In this document: piece by piece, positions 1 to 4,685 of the stretch
Position numbering within the stretch: position 1 is the stretch's first letter
Layout of the letters: the number at the start of each line of letters is the position of its first letter
Assembly: GCA_003650865.1 (NCBI GenBank)
Contig: QMSN01000077.1
Coordinates: 1-5,501, forward strand
DNA: 5,501 nt
Origin: Thermoprotei archaeon
GTDB lineage: Archaea; Thermoproteota; Methanomethylicia; Nezhaarchaeales; WYZ-LMO8
Direction: 5' to 3'
Made by a program: the position numbers and the translations under genes
The notes under the pieces: model-generated
The model's input: only the letters and a program-made list of their open reading frames with translations
Database searches by the model: none
What the model was told of the DNA's origin: nothing

Positions 1-933
1 GAGCCTCTGCTGGGCCTCACGGTCGTCATGGGAGTGGCATCAGCCTTCTGGGCTGTCTTGTCGCCTAGCGAGGCCTACTTAGTCCCAATAGATGGCGACA
101 CAATCCCTGTGTACACGCCGCCCTACCTGGGCTTTGTAGGTGTTGTGGTGTGCCTAGCCCTATACCCCCTCATTAGGGTCTGGAGGTATAGCAAGAGGAG
201 CTACGAGATATCTGAGTTTAGCTCAGCGATTAGGGTTCTAGCAGGCCTCATATACCTCCAGGCCATCGTGGGCTACAACGCTATGCTCTCCGCCTCCTTC
301 TTCCTTGTGGACACGTACCAAGTCATGGGCGTCACGTACGCCTTGTCCTCATTCCTAGGGGTAGGCCTACTCTACTCAGAGCTCTTAAAGCCATACCACG
401 CCCTAAAGCCCCCCTACCAAGTGGCTACTGAACCTCAGAGATCTGGCTTAGAGCACACCTTGATTAGGTACAGCGTAGAGCTAGACTACGCATCTCCCAT
501 TCAAGCCTTCATATCAGGGGCTTTGAGGGGGGTTAGGGTCATGATATTCGCTAGGAGCGAAAGCCCACTTCTCTCATTAAGCTTTGAGGGGGTTGAGGTA
601 TCTAAGTCTCTGCTCGCAACCTCAGGGATAACCCTACTTACCCGCGAGATGCTGCCCGCAAACAACTTGTCGCTTGTAGCAAGCGTCATAGTTGCCTCCT
701 CACAGGAGAAGCCGACCTGCGTGGTGATAGACGACTTGACCTTCCTATCTGTTGTGAACAGCGTCAGGGAGGTCTACATATTCCTAGCTCAGGTCATGGA
801 GCTCGCCAAGCAGGCCACGATCATAGCCTTGATAAACTGGAAAGCCATGAGCGACAGGGATTACTCCTTGATAGCTCAGCTGTTCAGCAAGATAGCCACG
901 GTTGAGAAGGGCAAGCTCGTCTACTTGAAGTAG
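1..933 (+). CDS. Membrane protein with C-terminal DUF835-like domain (5' end missing)
   Basis: The reading frame is open from base 1, so the gene starts upstream; an in-frame ATG at 28 lies inside a hydrophobic helix and is unlikely to be the true start. The visible 310 residues hold about four membrane helices (roughly 3-21, 43-60, 76-97, 106-125), then a soluble part from about residue 135. The soluble part has a Rossmann-like alternation of strands and helices: a strand VMIFAR, a segment ending TLLTRE, the hydrophobic strand CVVIDD (D244, D245) followed by LTFL, a helix around VYIFLAQVMELA, a strand TIIALIN, and a terminal KLVYLK strand. This pattern fits DUF835, an archaeal domain of unknown function with KaiC/RecA-like topology, often attached to membrane or sensor modules. 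No P-loop or histidine kinase motif is visible, so ATP binding is not supported. A signalling role is inference only. The family call is moderate; the membrane-plus-cytosolic-domain layout is firm. Confidence 0.6.
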   Translation, partial: EPLLGLTVVMGVASAFWAVLSPSEAYLVPIDGDTIPVYTPPYLGFVGVVVCLALYPLIRVWRYSKRSYEISEFSSAIRVLAGLIYLQAIVGYNAMLSASFFLVDTYQVMGVTYALSSFLGVGLLYSELLKPYHALKPPYQVATEPQRSGLEHTLIRYSVELDYASPIQAFISGALRGVRVMIFARSESPLLSLSFEGVEVSKSLLATSGITLLTREMLPANNLSLVASVIVASSQEKPTCVVIDDLTFLSVVNSVREVYIFLAQVMELAKQATIIALINWKAMSDRDYSLIAQLFSKIATVEKGKLVYLK

Positions 934-938
934 GGTTT

Positions 939-957
939 ATGCTTGCTCAGCAAGCAT
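939..957. repeat. Perfect 8-bp hairpin after the DUF835-like gene
   Basis: The sequence atgcttgctcagcaagcat is an 8-bp perfect inverted repeat with a 3-base loop, six bases after the stop at 931-933. It is not followed by a run of T, so it does not look like a classic terminator. It could be an RNA stem that protects the 3' end of the upstream message, or a protein-binding palindrome upstream of the transporter TATA-like box at 966-973. The structure is seen directly; its role is unknown. Confidence 0.5.
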
Positions 958-965
958 GATGATCA

Positions 966-973
966 CTTAAATC
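966..973 (+). promoter_or_regulatory. TATA-like box for the MFS transporter
   Basis: The element cttaaatc resembles the archaeal TATA consensus. Its centre predicts a transcript start near 995, about 10 bases before the TTG start at 1006, which suits a short-leader or leaderless message. A second AT-rich patch, cttaata at 980-986, is an alternative but would place the start within the coding region. The assignment rests on spacing only. Confidence 0.4.
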
Positions 974-1005
974 TGAGGGCTTAATAGGGCTTGTGGCGTT
1001 GAAAG

Positions 1006-2157
1006 TTGTCTTCAAGAGGCGTTAAGGGTTACGAGAGCAATGTCGTAAAGTTCGGGCTAGTCAGCATGCTGACTGACGCCAGCACTGAGATGATGAGCTC
1101 CGTGCTTCCAGTGCTTATGTTCACGCTCATCAAGATGAGCTACTGGCTTGCGGGCATCATTGAGGGCTTGGCTGAGGCCTCATCAGCCCTCTTCAAGTAC
1201 GTGTCTGGAGCGCTCACGGATAGGGTTAAGTCTAGGAAGAGGCTTACCATGCTCGGCTACACGATATCAAACCTCTCCAAGCCACTCATGTCCCTAGCCA
1301 CGTCGCCCTCCTGGGTTGCCTCCATAAGGATAGCCGATAGGTCTGGTAAGGGGGTTAGGGAGCCTCCTAGAGACGTCATAATAGTTGAGTCCGTCAGGAA
1401 GGGGCTTTGGGGGAGAGCATTCGGTCTACACAAGATGCTTGACCAGTCTGGAGCTGTTTTAGGGCCCATAATCGCCTTGGCTCTCCTAAGCGTAGTCGAC
1501 TTGAGGCTTCTGCTAGCTCTAACCGTTGTGCCCGGCGTAGCGGCCATAATGCTGCTCTTCACGATCAAGGAGCCTCCGACAGCTCAAGCGAGCTTTGGGA
1601 GGTCTGAGGTGAAAGGGTTTAAGCCCTTCTTGGCGTCAGTAGGCTTGCTCTCGCTTTCCTCTCTAAGCTTCGTGTTCGTCGTGGCTAGGGGGATGGAGGT
1701 TGCTGGTCAAGCGGCCTATTCGTCAGCTATACTCTACGTGTTGATCCAAGTGCTCCACGTAGCTGCCACCATACCAGCGGGTGAGATAGCTGATAGAGTT
1801 GGCAGAGTAGCATCTCTAGCCGTGGCTCACGGCTCTTTAGTGGCCTCCATGGTCATGCTGGCCCTGCCCACAAGCCCCCTCGTCACGTACCCAGCCATAG
1901 CCCTATACGGCTTTCACAGAGGCTTCATGCTGGTCTCTGAGAGGACCATAATACCGTATATGGTGCCTGAGGGGTTTAGGGGTAGGGCTTTCGGGCTTTA
2001 CAACGCTGTCATGGGCTTGTCGTCGCTAGCCGGAAACACCGTGGCTGGCTTCCTGTACTCCAGCTTAGGGGCTCAAGCAGCCTTCGCCTACGCCTCAATC
2101 ACTGCTTTCATATCAATGATTCCATTAGCCATCATAAAAAGGAGTGGCTTTAAGTGA
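1006..2157 (+). CDS. Major facilitator superfamily (MFS) transporter
   Basis: A 383-residue integral membrane protein with about 11-12 hydrophobic helices, the usual MFS length. Helix 1 carries SMLTDASTEM (20-29). The loop after helix 2 has the MFS motif A in the form GALTDRVKSRKR (68-79), and the second half repeats it as GEIADRVGR (259-267). The stretch DRSGKGVREPPRD (111-123), followed by GRAFGLHKMLDQSGAVLGP (136-154), is typical of a prokaryotic MFS subfamily often annotated as putative efflux or drug-resistance permeases; the substrate cannot be read from sequence. GRAFGL recurs at 326-331, showing the pseudo-symmetry of the two six-helix halves. The TTG at 1006 is the first possible start because an in-frame TGA lies at 1000-1002; the next in-frame ATG (1066) would cut into helix 1. 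No clear Shine-Dalgarno precedes it, consistent with a short leader. The gene appears to have its own promoter and ends one base before the convergent cupin stop. Confidence 0.9.
   Translation: MSSRGVKGYESNVVKFGLVSMLTDASTEMMSSVLPVLMFTLIKMSYWLAGIIEGLAEASSALFKYVSGALTDRVKSRKRLTMLGYTISNLSKPLMSLATSPSWVASIRIADRSGKGVREPPRDVIIVESVRKGLWGRAFGLHKMLDQSGAVLGPIIALALLSVVDLRLLLALTVVPGVAAIMLLFTIKEPPTAQASFGRSEVKGFKPFLASVGLLSLSSLSFVFVVARGMEVAGQAAYSSAILYVLIQVLHVAATIPAGEIADRVGRVASLAVAHGSLVASMVMLALPTSPLVTYPAIALYGFHRGFMLVSERTIIPYMVPEGFRGRAFGLYNAVMGLSSLAGNTVAGFLYSSLGAQAAFAYASITAFISMIPLAIIKRSGFK
2136..2140 (-). terminator. Possible T-run terminator for the cupin gene
   Basis: Read on the - strand, a TTTTT run lies about 19 bases past the cupin stop codon, inside the 3' end of the transporter gene. 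Archaeal RNA polymerase can terminate at such T-runs without a hairpin. The run also encodes lysine in the transporter, so it may be incidental. No comparable T-run follows the transporter stop. Confidence 0.25.
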
Positions 2158-2158
2158 G

Positions 2159-2533
2159 CTACTCAACTGGCGGAGTTATGACGTAGACGAACACGGTCTT
2201 CTCCCTGCCTGTGTTCTTCATGGTGTACTTGAAGTAAGGCGGGAACCACACAGCATCTCCAGCTTTAGCTGTCACTTGACCTCCATCCCAAGTGAACGTT
2301 ATCTCCCCTTGAAGTATGTAGTTGACCTCCTCACCATATATGGTTCCATCTATGTACTCCTCAACTCCCGGCTCCATCTCCGAGACTCCAAGCTGAAGGT
2401 TCACGTAGGGGCCAACCCTCCTCCTCGTTATGGCCCTCCTAGCAACTATACCTCCCGGCAGCCTTATGGTCTCGAGGCCCATGACGTTCCTGACGACCTT
2501 TATCTCCTTAGGAGCCTCAGCCAAGCCCACCAC
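2159..2533 (-). CDS. Small cupin-fold protein lacking the metal-binding histidines
   Basis: A single-domain cupin of 121-124 residues. Cupin motif 1 is visible as YGEEVNYILQGE (66-77, counting from GTG 2533), with the conserved E69 and G76 spaced as in the consensus, but the usual HxH is D62-x-T64. Motif 2 is AGDAVWFPPYFKYTMKN (91-107), with the consensus His replaced by Y103. All three canonical His ligands are therefore absent, which argues against a standard metal-dependent oxygenase or isomerase and points to a non-metal or binding cupin. The motif style recalls EutQ-like cupins, but I see no ethanolamine genes nearby, so I give no symbol. Start choice: GGAGGTG at 2531-2537 overlaps GTG 2533 but lies six bases before TTG 2524, which makes TTG 2524 (121 residues, beginning MAEAPKEIKVV) more likely. 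It is transcribed divergently from the secreted-protein pair and converges with the transporter. Confidence 0.88.
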   Translation of the reverse strand: MVGLAEAPKEIKVVRNVMGLETIRLPGGIVARRAITRRRVGPYVNLQLGVSEMEPGVEEYIDGTIYGEEVNYILQGEITFTWDGGQVTAKAGDAVWFPPYFKYTMKNTGREKTVFVYVITPPVE

Positions 2534-2537
2534 CTCC
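2531..2537 (-). promoter_or_regulatory. Ribosome binding site supporting the TTG 2524 start of the cupin
   Basis: On the - strand the sequence reads GGAGGTG, a strong match to the archaeal anti-Shine-Dalgarno. The spacer to the in-frame TTG at 2524 is six bases, which is typical. The upstream GTG codons at 2533 and 2530 lie in or next to this site and could serve only if the message is leaderless. Confidence 0.6.
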
Positions 2538-2553
2538 AGAGCAAATTTGCTCT
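2538..2553. repeat. Perfect 16-bp palindrome, candidate operator
   Basis: AGAGCAAATTTGCTCT is identical to its own reverse complement over all 16 bases. It lies between the cupin TATA box (2561-2568) and the cupin ribosome binding site (2531-2537), covering the predicted cupin transcript start near 2538-2540. That is the classic position for a dimeric repressor site. Part of it is repeated in opposite orientation near 2578, next to the promoter of the opposite gene. The symmetry is seen directly; the operator role is inference. Confidence 0.6.
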
Positions 2554-2586
2554 TGTTGGGCTTTTATGCTTAGCCTTCAAGAGCAA
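2547..2586. repeat. Inverted 9-bp half-sites across the divergent promoter
   Basis: ttgctcttg at 2547-2555 and caagagcaa at 2578-2586 are exact reverse complements separated by 22 bases that contain the cupin TATA box. The left copy is half of the 16-bp palindrome. The right copy begins a second, imperfect palindrome, GCAATAAATATATTGC at 2583-2598 (14 of 16 bases symmetric), which contains the TATA box of the secreted-protein genes. The arrangement suggests two related sites for one regulator, one on each promoter. Confidence 0.5.
2561..2568 (-). promoter_or_regulatory. TATA box of the cupin gene
   Basis: On the - strand this reads CATAAAAG. Its centre predicts a transcript start near 2538-2540, giving a short leader of about 14-16 bases to TTG 2524 that still contains the GGAGGTG ribosome binding site. 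The call rests on sequence match and spacing. Confidence 0.5.
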
Positions 2587-2594
2587 TAAATATA
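2587..2594 (+). promoter_or_regulatory. TATA box of the secreted-protein operon
   Basis: TAAATATA is a strong archaeal TATA box. Its centre predicts a transcript start near 2616, giving a leader of about 42 bases to the GTG start at 2658. This rules out the earlier in-frame TTG at 2595, which would lie before the transcript begins. The box sits within the imperfect palindrome at 2583-2598. Confidence 0.6.
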
Positions 2595-2645
2595 TTGCAT
2601 GGAGGAGCAGATTATCTTGGGCTTCCCCCAGCCCTGAGAAGCAGA

Positions 2646-2650
2646 AGGTG
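2646..2650 (+). promoter_or_regulatory. Ribosome binding site setting the GTG 2658 start
   Basis: AGGTG precedes the GTG at 2658 by seven bases. Translation from this GTG begins directly with a textbook signal peptide, whereas the longer frame from 2595 adds 21 residues that would bury the signal inside the protein. Confidence 0.6.
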
Positions 2651-2657
2651 CTCTGAT

Positions 2658-4685
2658 GTGAGCTTAAAGCTCCTTCGCTTCACGCTTCCCATAGTAGCTG
2701 TGTTGCTACTCGCCATCTCCCTCAACATTGCTTGTGCAACTCCATCTGAGAACTTCACCCCAGTTGATGGTGAGGTAGTCGACGACTGGGGGATCTACAG
2801 GACCAATGCTTACGGGGAGAGAGGGTACTTCATGGTTCTCCCCGAGGACAACCCCCAGACCATGTACCCCATAATAATCATAAATGAGAGCTTAGGCCCC
2901 TACATGGATCTAGCTTGGCAGAAGGGCCTCGAGTTCAAGGAGCAGTACGACAGCGTTGAGGAGAGAGCTGAGAGAATACTTGAGTACGTGCAGAGTTACG
3001 TTGAGTACAAGTACGACGACGAGAATCCTCAACTGCCAGTGTCCGGCTACAGTGAGTTCGCTAGGAACGCTGATGAGACCATGAGGTCCATACTGGAGGA
3101 GGGCATAGCCTACGGCGACTGCGAAGACCACGCTATTCTGCTAGCCACCATGTACATGGCTGCTGGAGTCAGGTGCGCCATAGTGGCCATGGCGGACCCC
3201 TACATGGGTGGGCACGCCACAGTGCTCGTCTACCTGCCCGGCTACAACCCCGGATACCCAGTGCATTTCTTCACTCTTGATGGAGAGTGGGGCTGGGTTA
3301 TGGCTGAGGCTACTGGCGACATACCGTTAGGCTACATGCCTGAGGACTACTTGATGTACGTGGAGAACTGCATGAACTACGGCTTCTTCGTATACTACAT
3401 ACTAGAGCCAAACCAGACAACTCTCACACCGGGGGCTAAGTACATAACGGTGGGCGAGACCTACAGCGGTACTGTCGGTGAAGGAGGTAACGAGAGCTTC
3501 TACGTATTTCTGAGAGAGGGTAGGTCCTACAGAGTTGTCGTTACACCTGTGGAGGGGGACCCTGACCTCTACGTCTATGACCCTCAAGGATCCCTAGTGA
3601 ACAGCTCCTCAACTATGGGGGTTGAGGAAGTCGAGTTTCAAGCTGACTCTACAGGGTATTACTTAGTAGTCGTGTTGGGCGCTCCAAGTGTTGAGTTTCA
3701 GCTTCAAGTAGTCGAGGTTCGAGGTGGAGGCACAGCCGAGGGAGGCAGGATAACTGTAGGTGAGAGCTATCAAGGCTCAGTTGAGATGGGACAATCGGTG
3801 TACTACGTAGTTTACCTTGAGGAGGGAGGGATCTACAGGCTCACCTTGACCCCTACGAGTGGAGATCCAGACGTAGTGATCTACAACGTTTGGGGGGTGC
3901 CAATAGCCACGTCGATGGAGTACGGCTTAACGCCTGAAGTTGCTGAATTCACGGCTGACACCTCTGGGGACTACGTAATCGAGGTCTACGGTTACGAGAC
4001 CTCCACTTACACCTTGAGGGTGGACGAGGTAGAGGTCTCCTACGAGATGATAAGTGTTGGTGAGACCAAGAGTGGCTACGTGGGTTCAGACTCCTCCATG
4101 TACTACGTAGCTGAACTCGATGTTGGGACCTACCTCATAACGCTGACGCCAGTGAGCGGAGACCCCGACCTCTACGTCTACGATGAGTGGGGCTTCATGG
4201 AGTCCTCCTCGACTAACGGTGAGGGTGAGGTGGACGAGGTGATCCTCGAGGTCTACGTGCCCAGCGTCTACGTGATCGAGGTCTATGGCTACACGAGCTC
4301 AAACTACGAGCTGACACTCCAAGAGTACGGGGCCGTAGCGAGTGAGGAGTACATAACTGTTGGTGAGGAGGTTCAAGGCTACGTCGATAGAGGCACGTCG
4401 AACCTCTACTATGTGGAGCTCGAGTACGGCAAGACGTACCTAATAACCTTAACCCCGATCAGCGGAGACCCCGACCTCTACGTCTACGATCCATGGGGCT
4501 TCATAGTTGACTGGTCTGAGAACCCCGGCTATGAAGTCGACTACGCGCTGATAACGGCTTGGATGGATGGCTACTACACAATTGAGGTATTCGGCTTTGA
4601 GGCCTCAAGCTACACGCTGACGGTAGAGGAGTACAGCTTGTGGAGCTCAGTTAGTGGTTCGAGGTGGTTCATGTGCATGGCTTGA
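2658..4685 (+). CDS. Secreted transglutaminase-like protein with four PPC repeats
   Basis: A 675-residue exported protein. Residues 1-27 form a signal peptide: K4 and R7, a hydrophobic core at 10-22, and likely cleavage after ACA (25-27). Residues about 90-235 fit the transglutaminase-like (papain-fold) superfamily: C155 in YGDCEDHAILLATMY, H186 in GGHATVLVYLP, and E217 in MAEATGD where Asp is usual. Members of this superfamily include cysteine proteases, amidases and crosslinkers; which reaction occurs here is not determinable. Four tandem repeats of about 94 residues follow (262-354, 364-458, 464-557, 565-659), each with an ITVGE-type opening, a GDPDxxxY core and a YxIEVYG-like end, matching the PPC (pre-peptidase C-terminal) beta-sandwich. 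The mature chain is acidic and tyrosine-rich with only six lysines in about 648 residues. A 16-residue tail with no membrane anchor ends it. The last 13 bases overlap the next gene, so the two are probably co-translated. Confidence 0.85.
   Translation: MSLKLLRFTLPIVAVLLLAISLNIACATPSENFTPVDGEVVDDWGIYRTNAYGERGYFMVLPEDNPQTMYPIIIINESLGPYMDLAWQKGLEFKEQYDSVEERAERILEYVQSYVEYKYDDENPQLPVSGYSEFARNADETMRSILEEGIAYGDCEDHAILLATMYMAAGVRCAIVAMADPYMGGHATVLVYLPGYNPGYPVHFFTLDGEWGWVMAEATGDIPLGYMPEDYLMYVENCMNYGFFVYYILEPNQTTLTPGAKYITVGETYSGTVGEGGNESFYVFLREGRSYRVVVTPVEGDPDLYVYDPQGSLVNSSSTMGVEEVEFQADSTGYYLVVVLGAPSVEFQLQVVEVRGGGTAEGGRITVGESYQGSVEMGQSVYYVVYLEEGGIYRLTLTPTSGDPDVVIYNVWGVPIATSMEYGLTPEVAEFTADTSGDYVIEVYGYETSTYTLRVDEVEVSYEMISVGETKSGYVGSDSSMYYVAELDVGTYLITLTPVSGDPDLYVYDEWGFMESSSTNGEGEVDEVILEVYVPSVYVIEVYGYTSSNYELTLQEYGAVASEEYITVGEEVQGYVDRGTSNLYYVELEYGKTYLITLTPISGDPDLYVYDPWGFIVDWSENPGYEVDYALITAWMDGYYTIEVFGFEASSYTLTVEEYSLWSSVSGSRWFMCMA
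3441..3719 (+). repeat. PPC repeat 1 (residues 262-354)
   Basis: First of four tandem PPC-like units. It opens with YITVGETYSGTV and has the core GDPDLYVYDPQG (D301, D303). It is the most divergent in its last third, ending LVVVLGAPSVEFQLQVVEV instead of the IEVYGY form of the others. Confidence 0.75.
3747..4031 (+). repeat. PPC repeat 2 (residues 364-458)
   Basis: Second unit, after a short glycine-rich linker (RGGGTAEGG). It opens with RITVGESYQGSV, has the core GDPDVVIYNVWG (D403), and ends with YVIEVYGYETSTYTLRVDEV. It lacks the second YD acidic pair seen in the other three units. Confidence 0.75.
4047..4328 (+). repeat. PPC repeat 3 (residues 464-557)
   Basis: Third unit. It opens with MISVGETKSGYV, has the core SGDPDLYVYDEWGF (S500 to F513), and ends with YVIEVYGYTSSNYELTLQEY. 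At the DNA level it shares an exact 30-bp stretch with repeat 4. Confidence 0.8.
4350..4634 (+). repeat. PPC repeat 4 (residues 565-659)
   Basis: Fourth unit. It opens with YITVGEEVQGYV, has the core SGDPDLYVYDPWGF (S602 to F615), and ends with YTIEVFGFEASSYTLTVEEY. It is closest to repeat 3 in protein and DNA, suggesting these two arose or were homogenised most recently. Confidence 0.8.
4661..4666 (+). promoter_or_regulatory. Ribosome binding site of the downstream secreted-protein gene
   Basis: GAGGTG lies six bases before the GTG at 4673 and inside the coding region of the preceding gene. It fixes the start of the overlapping downstream gene and supports translational coupling. Confidence 0.65.

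Noticed and set aside
1257..1568. A 103-codon open frame on the - strand
   Set aside because: It is antisense to the well-supported transporter and shows no recognisable motifs.
2619..2634. A 5-bp GC hairpin (gggct/agccc) in the leader of the secreted-protein gene
   Set aside because: It is short, overlaps the predicted transcript start, and leaves the ribosome binding site free; chance is a sufficient explanation.
2599..2637. A short upstream reading frame (MEEQIILGFPQP) before the secreted-protein gene
   Set aside because: Its ATG lies upstream of the predicted transcript start near 2616, so it is probably not transcribed.
2144..2656. A 170-codon open frame on the + strand
   Set aside because: It lies opposite the cupin gene, overlaps the transporter's end and the divergent promoter, and its product has no domain pattern, whereas the - strand frame has clear cupin motifs.
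2721..2738. Possible lipoprotein cysteine (C26) at the end of the signal peptide
   Set aside because: The preceding residues N-I-A do not fit a lipobox well, and ACA at 25-27 is a good signal peptidase I site.
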